Program-made: the position numbers and the translations under genes
Assembly: GCA_025531455.1 (NCBI GenBank)
Contig: JAMYHL010000002.1
Coordinates: forward strand, 1,459,001 to 1,523,000
Source of the DNA: Apiotrichum sp. Y4204
Taxonomy: Eukaryota > Basidiomycota > Tremellomycetes > Trichosporonales > Trichosporonaceae
Reading direction: 5' to 3'
DNA: 64,000 bases
Notes under the pieces: generated by a model
Database searches by the model: none
What the model was told of the DNA's origin: nothing
Seen by the model: only the letters and a program-made list of their open reading frames with translations
Shown here: positions 1-13,431 of the stretch, one piece after another
Position numbering within the stretch: the first letter of the stretch is position 1
Layout: each line of letters opens with the position of its first letter

Positions 1-1111
1 CATTCCACACCTTCGTTCCGGGAACAGCAAGAGGGAAGTTGACCAGCTCAAGAGCGCAAGTAATGAGCCAGTACTTTTCGTTGATGAGCTGCTTCTCCGA
101 CTCTTCGAGGTAAGGGCCAACGAAGACGGATAGCGACGTCTCCATGTTCAGGTCACGCATGCGGAGCATCATCTCGCGGGGCTCCTTGTAGTCCATCCAC
201 TTCTTGAAGTAGCTGCGGTAGATACGCTCCTGGATAGGGAGGTAGATAGACAGGGCCTTCTGGGTGAACAGGACGTTCAGCGCCTTGCGGTAGTCGGCAT
301 GAACCTTGCCGTGAAGGAAGACCCAGTTGTCGGGAGAGAGCACCTTCTTGGCCGAGGCAACAAGGCAGGGCTCAGCCTGGTTGGGCGAGTTGAGGATCTT
401 GCGAGCCATCTCGTTCGATGAACCGATGACGATGAAACTTGTGGGGATGAGCACAGATGCATAGAGATCAATGGGGTGGCGCTGACGCGCAGGACTCACA
501 TGTTGAAGACCGAAACACACGAGAGGGGGCCCGAGTACCATTGCTTCTTGTAGTTGGCAAGGGTGGGGTTGAGAGAGTCCGCAAACTTGCCGATGATGGG
601 GATGGTCCACTTGTCTCCAGGAAGGTGGGCCTTCTTGGCGCGGTAGACAATCTGCTCCAAAACCAACAGCGAGATGATCAAGGTGAGGATCGTGGCCGCC
701 GTGGTCTTGCTGTTGATCCAATTGTGCACGGACAGGTGGGTCGATGAAGAACAACATGCCGAGGACATGAGACCATGAGAACGTCGTTGCGTAAGCAAGC
801 AAGCCGAGGTTCCAAGCGTCGCAGAAGCAAGGTGGGAAGACACAGACGTCAATCGAACGATGCAGACAGAGTGGGGCGACCCATTTGGACGGGCACACAA
901 CGGAGCGGGCAGAACAGATCATGAACGACGAACGGCATCGATGGGATCAAGCGCGCAATGTCAGCTTCTGGCACAGCTCACTCCCACTGCACACTCGAAC
1001 GTACGTGTCGAAGCGAGCCTTCGAGAGGCTCTCAATGCCCCACGACTTGACCGACTCGAGGTCAACCAGGGAAGTGGGGCGGCTGAGGATGGACGACGCG
1101 GCGCGGCTCAT
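1..1111 (-). CDS. ERG5: Sterol C-22 desaturase (cytochrome P450 CYP61), 5' part
   Basis: Partial gene: exons complement(1005..1111), (500..709) and (1..437); the rest lies beyond the left edge. ERG5 introduces the C22-C23 double bond of ergosterol in the ER membrane. What is seen: a short N-terminus, one hydrophobic anchor helix rich in I/L/T right after the first junction, the proline-rich hinge (LPGDKWTIPIIG), then the CYP61 substrate-recognition region with HADYRKALNVLFTQKALSIY and RMRDLNMETSL, both hallmarks of this family. The heme-binding cysteine and I-helix would be in the missing part. The first intron is about 295 nt, long for this genome; the second is 62 nt. ATG at 1111 is the first in-frame ATG. 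Recognition is strong; the exact first acceptor (710) is inferred from phase. Confidence 0.93.
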
Positions 1112-2592
1112 GATGACTGGCGAAGGCTAGTAGTGGTAAAGTAACCAGCGAGAGTGACGACCTAGTGGCACAAATGAAGGATTTCTCAAAAGTCCGTATC
1201 GCTCAACAAGAGTACTGAGCCAAACCGTTCAAGCAGCTAGTTGTACCTTGAGAAAGTCGATTGTTGTTCGAGGGCTCTTCGATGAGCGATCGAGCAAAGT
1301 GTACCAAGCAACTCGAGGGAAAAGAGAAGTGGACAAATGGTAGAGAGGACGATACAAGTACTTTTAGCAAGCAAGCATGCATGTAGCAAGGGGGTTTGTT
1401 CGCAAGTTAAGCCCAGGAGCCAGATAGGCAGTCTGCTGAGAATGCTGCGAGCCTCTGAGAAGATTGAGATTGCACTCACAAAACTCTCGTACCATCTTTT
1501 TCAGAGTTCAGGGCATTCAGGGTCCAGAGGGGACGACGACGGCCGCGCGCCGCCGAAGGGCGCCGAGTATTCAGTGACCAGCAGCCTAGTACCAAGCCAA
1601 CGAGCCAAGCCCCGGTCCAAGCCGGGGGGGGGGGGGGGGGGGGGGGGGGGGCCGGGTCGGGTTAGGAATTAGGAACAATACCGTTTGGGTGTGTCAGCGT
1701 TCCAGGATTTCACCCCAGCCCAACCTCTGTCCGGCCTCCCACCATGCGCCTTCCATGTCATGTGGCCATGTGGGTTACAATACCGGTCGGATCGCGCGTG
1801 CCGCGTGCCAAAGCCAGCCTTCACACCCATCCATTATTCTTCTTCATAGATTCTTGATTCGCTTGTTTTTTTTTTGTTTTTTTGTTTTTTAGAATATTTT
1901 ATGTAGTGTCGTCGACTCATTGCTCAACGATGAATAACAACTACAGCAGCATCTTGCCGATATTAAGGACCAGAAGAGATCCCAAGTCGTCAAAGTAAGA
2001 GAAAGGAACCAGGGCTGCCCACATATGCCCCATATGCCCATATATCTGTTCACTTTGTGGCAGCGCGGCAAGCTGCGACCAACTCAAGCCTCAGAACTCA
2101 GGCACAGAGCTGGTAACTTGATGCTACTCGCCCAGTGCATCCCGCTCCCGGAATTGCACACGAGGGCGGCCGCGGCGGCCGAAAGCGTTGCCGATGTCGC
2201 CCATTCGCATACTGCCATTACACAATGTATGATACTCGGTGTATCAGTCCAACGGCATTTGTCAACAATCTTCATGTTACCAAGAGGTCAATGCACGTCC
2301 AATGGTCACGAGACTCTATCGTCACCGTCCATGTGGTTCCGGTCAATAGCTTTCGTCAGTGACCGACGGATAGCCGTCAAGACCTATGCATAAACGCGGT
2401 TGCGGCACGTTGGAACGTGTCATTACAGTTGCATCGACACAGTCGTCAACTTCACGACTTCGCAAGTTCTCTCCTCATCTCTGACTCCACACAGAGCAAA
2501 ACGCAAGTGCACTAGGCGGATTATCCTTAAAGATCGCCTGTAGATATAGGAGATCGATAAGAAACTTGCGTGAATCGCAATTGGCAAGTCGC
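1112..2592. other. Intergenic, ERG5 promoter side / YOP1 3' side
   Basis: No gene seen. It holds the ERG5 upstream region, a 28-nt G run at 1624-1651 and a T-rich stretch near 1866-1890. Open frames here have no conserved content and follow base composition. Confidence 0.6.
1624..1651. repeat. 28-nt poly-G run
   Basis: Uninterrupted run of 28 G between a GCC and a CC. It lies in intergenic DNA about 0.5 kb upstream of ERG5. A second run of the same length ends the window. It could be a real homopolymer or a sequencing artefact. Confidence 0.9.
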
Positions 2593-3521
<929 letters not shown>

Positions 3522-5840
3522 CTGGAAGATAAAGGTGAAGGACAATTGAGCGAACGGTCATAGAGAAGTAAGTGGTGCGGCACAAGCGAGTGACCAAATG
3601 GGAATCATCGTGAAAAGAAAAAACGCGATGTCAGCATGATAGTCCCACGATGAGAGATTGAGAGAAGGCAGGAAAGGGGCGAATGAAAATGACGCAGAAT
3701 GATGCTATGCGGTGTCCGGTGCGACCGGTGCATTTTTCCATCACCCATCTGCTTCTCACAGAGCCAAACACATCGCGCAGCGCGATGGCTTCAGATAGAA
3801 ACGAGTGACCGTCCTTTGGTGAAGTCGACTGCTCTGAGCAACAGAGCGAGAGTGAGGAAGAATAGGCAAGCCACATCCGATGCTAAATATTTTTCACTTT
3901 TTTTAAAAGATCGTCTCCAAATACGGAATTCTAGGGGCCTGAGAGCGGAGGATATGTGGGAGTAGGACACGTACTGTGATGGGATGACGAGGTCTTGAGG
4001 GGTTTGCAAGTGGCGAAGCACAGAAGTAGTTTGAAGATTGGGGTACGAGTAGCAAACGACGAGGTTGCTTTAAACAGGAGTGGATGGATGAGATGTGAGT
4101 GGATGGATGAATGAGAGAGCAAGGTTGAAGTAGGATGAGAAAGCGTTGGTGGTTGCGAAAAGCGCAGTGTGGGAGCGGGAGGCAAGGAAGGGAGAGTGTG
4201 GGAAGGGGGGGGGGGTGGGGGGCGGCCGGGGCGGTAGGGCTGCACAGTAGGTGGATGTTGACAGAACACGACAGAAATGACGATGATACGGGTAATTGCA
4301 TGCCAGATGCCAGAGCTCTATTGCGACAGCCTGGCAGCCGCAGGGTGGCCAGCGCATCATTGGGAGGGGTCATTAGATCATTGGATCATTGGTTGGCGTT
4401 TGCAGGGTGTGACGCTGTGCGTGCGCGATGCGAGAAGGAACGCGGCAGTGACATCGACAGGGGAGAGACAGGGCCAGTCATGGCCTGTCTAGGCAGGGCA
4501 GGGCAAGGCGGGGCAAGGGCCCAGGCGCACAGATGAGCAATGAGCATAGTTGCACCAGTCTGTGGGCCGGTGATCCCGGTGATCCTCCTCCATTGACCCC
4601 TCCCAAACAATCCACCCCCCCTCAGTAGCAGTGGTGACGAGCAGGGATTGGACAAAAGCACTAGGCAATCTAGCGACTCGGACAGCCAGGCGGACAGAAG
4701 TGCAGAAAGGCAGTACGTGGCGGGGGTGGCCAGGGTGGCCGGCGGTAGGTAAGCGAAGTGCGGTGAGAAGTCAAACAGGGTCCGAAAAAGAAAAGCACAA
4801 AAAAAAAAAGAAATAAAAAAAGAAATAAAAAAAAGACCACTCTGATTTCATCACCTTCGTCTTTGGCCGTCGCAATCGGGCGGGTCTTGGTGACCATCCA
4901 AGTCCATGCCTCTTGTCTCATTGATACACCCATCAAAATCAATCCAATAGTGCTGCTCGCTCATTGCTTTGCCACAGCACAGACCAGCGGCAGGCTGTCG
5001 AGAAGGTGGAGTTGAGAATACAAATCCGTTATCTGGTCGACCTTCTACGTGGATGACACTCAAAGCCCAATGCTTCTCAGCTTCCTTCGCTCTCGATGTC
5101 ATCCATTCCGCTACCCCCGTCAAGACCGATGTGTGTCGCTAATACGTAGCAAGATCTACTTCTGAACAGGGCTCCAAGTTCATTTGTCTCCACCGACCAC
5201 GATCTTGAACCACATCACATATCACACAGCGGTCACTGACGTCATAACCAATCACCACGGCCTTTAGGGTTATGGGTCAAGGGCCAGCAATGGTTGTCTG
5301 GGCCGTCCAGGCCGACTGAAGCGACACTGCGACATGGATCCGTGGAACTGAGGTGCAAGGCAGGTACGCCGGTGCAGTAACGGTGTGGGTGTGTTTAATG
5401 GGTTCCCATGGTGGTGCAGGACTTAACAGCGGCGACACAGCGATCGGTTCTGCAGATAAGAGGCTATAGACGCTGATCGCTGATTATGATGGCAGCTGCG
5501 GTCTAAGCTAGTAGTTACCCATCCAAATTCGCCGTTGACAGCTACCGAAGGCTTCTCGCGCTTCTCGACGCAAGATATCGCTGGATCGCTGGGTTAAGCG
5601 ACACAACCGTGATACAAGACGTCACACCACCATTAGTGATGATGGCAGGGTTGAAATGAAACTCTGCCGTTGCCGCAGTTCCATGCATGCATGACGCGTT
5701 GACGCGTGAGTTTGCCCGCGAGGCGGCATCCGTGCATTCGCGCGCATGCACGATATTGTACGTACAGGAGCACATACAGAGGGGCACGAAAAAGATGCTG
5801 CGCTTGCCCCCCCCCATGCTTGGCTGGATCAGCTGGAGGG

Positions 5841-5848
5841 TATATAAG
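5841..5848 (+). promoter_or_regulatory. TATA-like box
   Basis: TATATAAG in an otherwise GC-rich intergenic region, 1.5 kb from the nearest annotated start. It is placed about 95 bp before the small ORF at 5943. Confidence 0.35.
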
Positions 5849-5942
5849 TGGGTTTTCCGATCAAAGGTCTCGCTCGGCATTTGGCCGCTCACGCGCTCAC
5901 AGGATCTTGTGCCCATCCTCCGTTCTTTGGAGAACAAGTCAA

Positions 5943-6134
5943 ATGTCCGTTCTCCGTCCTTTGAGTCTTCACTCATCGAGTCACTGTAGGGCAGGGTCTG
6001 GGGAAGGACCTGGTACTATTATAGGTCCCCCTGGTCCTAAGCCTTTGCCTTTTACTGATTCCTACAATAGTAGGAGTTGTACACAATTGGATGCGAAAAA
6101 GGGAACGCGCCGCGCTCGCAGGATCGCAACATGA
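5943..6134 (+). CDS. Possible small orphan ORF (63 aa) behind a TATA box
   Basis: Not recognised. An ATG ORF of 63 residues starts 95 bp after a TATATAAG box (5841-5848). The product is Ser/Arg/Gly/Pro rich, with a GPPGPKPLPF segment and a basic C-terminus, no membrane segment and no known motif. It needs no splicing, unlike its neighbours. It may equally be a chance ORF in a noncoding transcript. Confidence 0.2.
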   Translation: MSVLRPLSLHSSSHCRAGSGEGPGTIIGPPGPKPLPFTDSYNSRSCTQLDAKKGTRRARRIAT

Positions 6135-6317
6135 CAGCCCTTTGTTTGAGCCTTGTCGAACACGCCGTACATGATATGACGACGACTTCAATTCTGGTAG
6201 ATGAAAAGGACTAGTCCAATGATCATGGAAGCTTGATAGCTGATTATCTGAAGTGACCGGACCGTTTGGCCAGCGGTGACAGCAACGACGGTACCACGGT
6301 ACAACAATGCACATACA

Positions 6318-6345
6318 CTGGCACGCTGGTACGCTGGTACGCTGG
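6318..6345. repeat. Short tandem repeat, about 9-nt unit, 3 copies
   Basis: CTGGTACG-type units repeated with one variant in intergenic DNA. Confidence 0.7.
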
Positions 6346-7320
6346 CCAAGGATTGAAGAACACGTCATGAGAGCACGAGGGGCGTAGGGGGGATGGGGCG
6401 CAGGGACCTAGGGCAAGCCACAGCCATCGGCGCCATCGGCCATCAGACCATCAGGGTGGCAATGGCACAACCCGAGTGGCCCACAAGTACTAACAAGTGG
6501 AACTGCGCAGTGTCAGACACTCATTATTGAAATCTCGGAGCCACTGATGTGAAGGCTTTTAAGGCAAGGCGTCGTGGCATGCGGTATGCGGCACGGGGTA
6601 CGCGGTACGCGCCGACGCGCACCGGCAACCACCCACGGCCAACGGGCGCAACGGGCATGCATGTCGCGCATGTCTCTATGGCACGAACGGAGCTACGGAG
6701 GGATATGGCTAGGGTGCCAGGGGGACGCGGTGCACGTTGCGGCAGATGCCGCAGACATTGTTGCATGGCACACAAACTGTACACAAATTGAACACAAACT
6801 AGCGTCCTTGCTTGTTGCATTTTGGGGCAAATGAATGTGTTTCGTTCCAAAATGGACCGGACGTGCATCTAACCCTCCAACTTTGTTCTCTGAACTTTAC
6901 CACTCTCCTTCTGTTTGCTCCTTTTACATCCACCCTCTCGACCACATCTCAGCTGGGCACCTTTCATTCCATTCGTTCCAAACCTCGGCTTCTTGTTTAC
7001 CTTATTTTCGCGCCTGCATCGCCTGCATCGACGACCGCTGTGCCCTTTGTTTCTCTCCTCCCCTCGGCTCGGTCTTCTCTCGTAATTGGCGGGCCTCCAC
7101 CTTCCTCCTCCTTTCAAGTTCAGGCCGAACCCATCACTTCCTCACAGACACAACTCTTATTCCCTCCTTTCGTCGCTCGCGAACATCGTGCAACACGTCT
7201 GACATCTTCGGCCCACATTTGCCCGGCCTCTTGTCCGAGTCCGGCCTGGGACCTTGACTCGTGCGGTCTCTGGCCTCGACTGTAACAGTTGCACCTCTGC
7301 CTGGCGTCGCGCAACCGTCC

Positions 7321-9270
7321 ATGTTCACGCCATCTCGATCCAGATCACCAGCTCCACGGACGCTAACGCCCCCCATGCGAACTGGTCGATCTGGATTGAC
7401 AAGTCGTTCCACGCAGCTTCTTATTCTCCGCTTTGGATGGATCGTGCTTGTGATTTGGTATGAGGTGAGTGAGGTTGTACTGAAACGGAAGCTAACGTCT
7501 ATCAGGTCGGCGAGGTGAGACTGACTGATCTTGGACGATTAACTAACTTCCAAGTTCTTTGGATCTCTGTCAGGATGCCGATTTCCCGATGCTCGACTCA
7601 AGAAAGTGTCATCGCATACCCCCACGCACATTGTACTCATCGCCGACCCGCATGTCCCACATCCACGCTTATCGCACCCTCCGGATAGCAAGCCGTGGGT
7701 AAACGCTATCCGACAGGGTATGGAGGAGCTCTACATGCGCAAAAGCTGGAACATTGTGAGGCGCCTGGGACGAATCGATGCTGTTATTTTTGTTGGCGAC
7801 ATGCTTGATCAGGGGCGAGGAATCATGACGGATCAAGAGTAGGTGCTCACTCTGCGCGCACACTGAACTGACACTGGAAGATATGATGATTACTACAATC
7901 TTTTCCGCTCAATCTTCCGTCTGCCGTCCTCGATCCCCATGTACTATGTTCCCGGGAATCATGACATCCCTTTGGGAGGTACGGGCACCATCTTTTCACC
8001 CCAGGCCCGAGAACGGTTCAGCAAGCACTTCTCACGACCAAACGCAATTCTGTCGGTTGCTAACCATAGCATCATTCTCTTGGATGCTATTGGTCTCGTC
8101 GAGGAAGACTATCGCCGATACTACGCGGAGATGCAGTTTGGCGAGTGGGAAGGCATTGAAAACGGCGTCATCGAGTTTGTCCAAACTCTTGGGAGAGGTA
8201 TGTTGCTTTTAGGCTGGACAGTTATCAGTGCTCTTACTGACTGTACAGACCCTCCGCCATCCCCGATCCTCATCTCGCATATCCCTCTGGCTCGAACAGA
8301 GGCGTCATCGTGCGGCCCTAAGCGCGAGTCCCACGATCAAATTACGAAGGGTGCTGGTGTTGGATACCAGAATCAGCTTGGGCGAGACACCAGTCGATTC
8401 CTCTTGGAGGCTATAAAGCCAGGGATTGTGTTCAGCGGTGACGATCACGACTACTGTCTTGTACAGCATCCGAACGGCGTCCCCGAGGTTACAATCAAAT
8501 CGTTCTCATCAAACGCTGGCATCCGACACCCAGGCTTCCAACTCTTGTCTCTCGTCCCCCCTCAAACAAGCCACCCAGGTTATGACAATGTGCCTTGCTT
8601 CCTTCCAGACCAAATAGGCGTATACACCCACGTCTATCTGCCTTTGGGTTTGCTCACTTTTGCCTACCTGCTATTCTCCAACATCCGCTCTGCGTGGTCT
8701 CGGTCCTCAATGAGCAAACGACATCAACAACAATATATGACAGAGGAGAGACTTCGAGAGCGACCTGTACCTCTAACATTGCCTTCAAGGCGTTCTGCCC
8801 AGCACCTACAGAGTGTCACCATCACAGCTCGCGAACGCCACACGGGGAGCGCCACGCCAATGAGCTCTTGTCCTCCTTCACCGACTCAGAGTCATTATGA
8901 CGACCTTGAGCTTGGAGGTGACCACGGGTTTTACGGTGGGGAATCAAACAACTCTTCACATTCCATTCCGCGGATGGCGTCCTCGGGATTTCTGCATCCC
9001 ATAATGCAGCCGAACCCCCGTCGTGTGGCCCTTCCACGTTTGATGTCGGCATCTGACTGGGCATCCGCTGCACGTGCAAAGGACATGTCTGTTCTGACGT
9101 TGGTCGCTGAACAGCGTAAACCGTTATTTTCCCGACTGCGTGTCTTCTTTAGATGGCTTTGGCACACACGCCGATCAGTCATTGGTAAAAGCTGGTGGGA
9201 AACGGTTTCCATTGCTGTGCCAGCGGCCATTGTCTGGTTGCTCATGAATGCGCTCTTTTTCCGACAGTGA
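7321..9270 (+). CDS. CDC1: Cdc1/MPPE1-type membrane metallophosphoesterase
   Basis: Exons 7321..7464, 7506..7514, 7555..7838, 7881..8197, 8249..9270; 591 aa. The family (yeast Cdc1/Ted1, human PGAP5/MPPE1) acts in the secretory pathway on GPI-anchor ethanolamine phosphate and Mn homeostasis. Seen: an N-terminal membrane segment (about 34-56), then the five metallophosphoesterase motifs: IADPH (D82, H84), GDMLDQG, GNHD (171-174), SHIPLAR and GDDHDYC. A second membrane segment (YLPLGLLTFAYLLF) follows, then a low-complexity Ser/Arg-rich cytosolic region and a final membrane segment at the C-terminus. Exon 2 is only 9 nt (Val-Gly-Glu), flanked by introns of 41 and 40 nt, both with CTAAC branch sites. 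The assignment to Cdc1 rather than Ted1 rests on length and layout and is less sure than the family. Confidence 0.9.
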
Positions 9271-11219
9271 TTACCTGTACACCTGTTTCCTGTCTATAGA
9301 GGTACTGTATAATGGTAGCATGGACGTACATTATGTGAATGTCTCACATTCCGATTTTCTCACTGAGACAGACACGATATGGGAAGCATGTTCCTCACTC
9401 TTGAATCGCTGCTCTGCTGGTCTCAAATCTCTGGGTGATGATGATTTTCCGCGAGAACCCGGACAGAAGTTGAGCTCCGCCTCAGGACGATGACGACAAC
9501 ATTGCAACACCGTGCGTCCTACTTCGTGTATTTCTCGTGTTTCCAATGAAGCATGTGCTCCGCACGTAGCTCTCCGTGCAACTTGGGCGCTTGGGCGGAG
9601 TGGACAGAGGGTGAAGATGTATGAAACCAGCTATTACGTGCCTGGCCCCGGGTTTTTACGCCGATCACACTCTCACATCTGAATTGATAATCTTTGCTGA
9701 ATAGCATTTTTCTGCTGATGCCTGCTCCCGCTTTGTTTTTTTTTTTTTTTTTTTCGGCCCACACATGCTTGTCTGCGCTCTGGTACTCTGGTCCCCTTTC
9801 AGCTTCTCAGGCCCTTTGCACTTTAGCTCCCCATGCCATACCCTGAATATCCTGAACAATCCGCCTATCACTCCTTCTGGCCCTGACCTTTCGACCTTGA
9901 CATGCATGCCTCGCTGTCTCTTCGGCCTTGCGGCCTCACACGCCATTTGCACCATTTGCCTGTCTTGCCACGCTGCCGCCTCTGCCTCCCCGCGACCCCC
10001 ACGACTAGGTCCCTCGTCCCTCCCCGTCCCTGTACCTCGGCGCCTCCGATCTGGACTTGCAGCTTCCAGTCCTGATTGACCTCGTCCACGCAGATCCGCA
10101 GACGATACATACCGCCTGCTGAGCTCCAGAGTGCTCTCCACTCAACCATATCTCACTCTGCGGCATCTTCACGCTCTCCCCGTCTGCCTCGTCTTTTATT
10201 ACGCTTTCCGCCCCCTTCCTTTTTAGCCATCCTTTATATTTTCCACATTTTTTTATTTTATTTTATTTTTATTTTTCTATTTTTCATACAGTGCGGCTTC
10301 CCTCAAACCCGCCCCGTCCCCCGCTTCCCTCCTCCCGTGTGCCCGGTGTCTCGCGACCGACCCTTTCTCTCCACGATCTGCCAGCTGCCAGCATAACATA
10401 CCACCAGGCCACCAGGCCACCAGGCCACCAGTCCGGCCAGTCCCATGCCGTATAACTGCCTGCTGACCTGAACACGCGCTGTCGCCGCACTCTTCCCGGC
10501 TCATTGCCTTCCTTTTTGCCGTCCCATCGCTTCCCCTCCAAAGGAGCGCTGGCCCTTTTCGGCCCTGGGTGCCTTATTTGCCTCTCCTCTCCCCTTTTGC
10601 TGCTCCCAGTCCTCCTTGCTCCCGGCCTGCGCCCCCCGGCGGGGCGCGTGCCCGCCGCCTCCCCCGCCGCCACCACCGCGGAAAGGAATGACTTTTTGTG
10701 TTCCACCGTACAGTACTCGACCCGCGCGCACATGGCCACCCTGTGCATACCTACTCCCCCTCTCCCACACAACCGCACGACCTCCAACCACCACCACCAC
10801 CACCACCTCTACAACCACCCACCACCAGTGGCATCACAAAGTGACAACCACACAAACCTACATACAGTCCATCCACATCGACATACACGACACACGAATA
10901 GACACGCCGCAACTATCAGCACGCCCCTCTTCCTGTTGGCTTGCTCACCCTCACTAACCATATCGCCCGCGATCTAGGACAACGAGTGAGGCATCCGGCA
11001 CATCTCCACTCCATCTCATCCTCCGTCAACCTCGCGCGTAAACTCTTTTGTCAAACCGTTCGCGTACCTGCTTGTCTTACTGTCGGCATTCTGCGTCTTG
11101 AAGGTTGACATCAACCATCGCCTCTCGACGTCGCCGTCAGTGCGCCCCCGAGTCGCCTGATCGACTACCGCGCGCGTTCACTTCTCCGTCCGTGAAACAC
11201 TACAACAAATCGGTTCAAG
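9271..11219. other. Intergenic, C/T-rich promoter region of the MIT-domain gene
   Basis: No gene seen. Contains a T20-like tract (about 9736-9754), T/A-rich runs at 10245-10280, an 8-nt tandem repeat at 10401-10431 and long pyrimidine-rich stretches on the plus strand leading to the start at 11220. Open frames of up to 158 codons here are compositional. Confidence 0.6.
10401..10431. repeat. Tandem repeat of CCACCAGG, about 4 copies
   Basis: Four near-perfect 8-nt units in intergenic DNA. Confidence 0.8.
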
Positions 11220-13431
11220 ATGGAGAATGGGAACAATATACCTTTGGCGAATGGCGAGCTGAAAGGTATGTTGCGATAGTGCACAATCCGCGGACCTTTG
11301 CGGATGGTAGTCCTCATCTCTGCGCAGTGCCTCCCGTTGGTGTTCTTGGCTCGAAGGCGGGCCATACCAACCATGCGTGGATGCACCAGGCCCCACTGTC
11401 CCCCAACAGCTGACTAGTACTGACTTGCTCAGCTCACGATGCGACAAGCGAATCCACGAAGGTGTCATCGTTCTCGCCACGCCCAGTAGCAGCCAACCCG
11501 GCCGATTCGTCAAATATTGCTTCGCTCCTTCCACCAGAGCTGGTGAGCGGCGACAGCAACTCGGATGGCGGATCACGCCGATCCAGTATGCAGCCCCGCA
11601 TCCCATCCAGACAGCTCCTTCAAACCGCTTTGGACCTTGCACAGAAGGCAGTGGAGATGGACAAGGGCAACGACGTCGCGGGTGCCTTGGCGGCATATCG
11701 CGAGGCCGTCACGAAGTTGCGTGTGGTTATGGAGCGCGTGGGTGTGGACCCAGCAGATCCGAAAAGGACAGGAAAGAACGAGGATGAAGGGCGGACACTG
11801 CGCGGTATTGTAAGTAAGTTTGGCCCTGCCAGTGGCTGATATCAGCACGACGCCTACATGGCACGCATAACTTTGTTGTCCGCGTACGAAGGAACGGAAA
11901 CTGTGGAAACGACCACAAACGGGATGGGCACGCTTATGCTGGACCCTGTCCCCACAATGAACGGCACCATCTCGTCCTCGATCCCCGCACCTCTATTAAT
12001 AACGACCAACGAGTCGTCTTCCAATGGCGACGCAGGCCCTAGCACACCGTCACGATCTCCGGGACTAGCATCAAGTCGGCGGACGCGGAAGATCACATCC
12101 AATCAGTCGTTTGCTTTGGAGGAGGAGTCAGAATCGGATCTGACGGTTGATGGTATGGAGAACGGCATGGACGACGATGGCAAGGACGGCGAGCAACGTG
12201 CAACCTCGAAAGGGATGGGCGGCATCGACGCGTCTCCACGTACCAGCACAGAATCTGACCGACCGTTACCACCGTTACCAGCGCGTAGTGCACCGAGCAA
12301 CTCTGATAGTGATCGTCTGTTGGTCTCCTCCAACTCGCAAGGATCTATCAACCGACGAAGGCAGCAACGCCCGGGAGGTGGAGTATCGATGTCCTCCATT
12401 TCGGAATTGAATGGCTCTCCTCAAGGGTCGTTTGTCGACAGCATTGAGTCGTCGTCCACTCGTAACCGCTCGGCATCGATCATGAAGACCCACCCATATT
12501 CCAACGGCGAATTCGGAGTGCCTCCTGTGCCCCCTCTGCAGGCCACGTATAAATCGACTCTTGCGCCGCCAATCCGCCTCCAAGGCAACGCCCATCTTGC
12601 TCCACAGCCAGAACCGCAACCTGGAGAGTTGCTGCATCGACCTTTCCATCTTCTACGTCTGCTCTATACGTCCATGGACCCTACCAAGCCGGGCGCGTAC
12701 ATCACTTCTTACCTTCACGTTGATTCGACAATGTGGAAGCCCGGATCGTGGCGACAATCATCAAAAAACAAGGGAGACTTGCGATTGAAGGCGCAAGAGG
12801 CAAAAGCGCGTGTTTGTGCTGCCCTCATTACACACCTTGAGGGCATCAAGAGCGGTGGAGCGCCATTGCTAGACGGAATTCGCGGCGAGAGGTACGGCGT
12901 GGAACCGTCGACGTTGAGCGCGGCCGAGAAGGAACAAGCGACACGTATCAGCGACCATATGGCCCAACTTCTGGAAGGTCTCGACGACGAGCTCGATACG
13001 AACTACAAGGCGCTCCAGGCCAAGGGTGTTTCTGTTGGCATGTGGAAGGGGAAAACGAAGAGCAGTTGGGGATCCCGTTTATCGGCCAGGGTGGATAAAA
13101 TGACTCGTAACTCGGACAATCCGGACCGGTACCTCGAACTATTGCAACAGCTGTTCGCATCGCTCCAAATCATCGATGATCACCTCTACTGCTTCACTGG
13201 ACCGTGCACTCCCGCATACCAAGCCCTCTCGCCGACAAGGTACAAGCAGATTGAGGCGCGCCTCACGCGCGTAGCACAATTTGTGGGGTCTGTTATCGTG
13301 CCCTTCGTGATGGACGACTTGCGCCTGCTCTTGGTGAGTGACACCCAGCAAATGTTTGTTTGTCCTGAACTACATACTGACTCTCCCAGTTGGCGTATTT
13401 CAAGGTTGGTCTGAAGTACCTTGAAGAGTAG
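11220..13431 (+). CDS. MIT-domain protein of unknown function
   Basis: Exons 11220..11265, 11433..11809, 11846..13333, 13390..13431; 650 aa. A microtubule-interacting-and-transport (MIT) helical domain is visible at about residues 70-155 (SRQLLQTALDLAQKAVEMD, then ALAAYREAVTKL, then a third helix after the second junction, DAYMARITLL). MIT domains usually bind ESCRT-III tails, so a role in membrane trafficking is inferred. The middle (160-390) is disordered, Ser/Thr/Pro-rich with DRPLPPLPARSAP. The C-terminal third (about 400-650) is helical and conserved-looking (PFHLLRLLYTSM, GAYITSYLHVDSTMW), but I cannot name it. Intron 1 is 167 nt; intron 2 is only 36 nt. The last exon is 42 nt and is supported by phase and by a TGAC branch. 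Confidence 0.85.

Larger units (their letters stand above)
3522..7320. other. Long intergenic stretch between YOP1 and the CDC1-like gene
   Basis: No confident protein gene in 3.8 kb between divergent genes. Visible: a G11 run near 4207, an A-rich tract at 4790-4835, a TATA-like box at 5841-5848 with a 63-codon ATG ORF 95 bp downstream (listed separately), a short tandem repeat at 6318-6345, and a strongly C/T-rich coding-strand stretch from about 6870 to 7320 typical of a fungal core promoter and 5' leader for the gene starting at 7321. Confidence 0.6.

Noticed and set aside
9665..10977. Several 100-160 codon ORFs upstream of the MIT gene
   Set aside because: They follow the pyrimidine-rich promoter composition (Pro/Ser/Thr/His runs).
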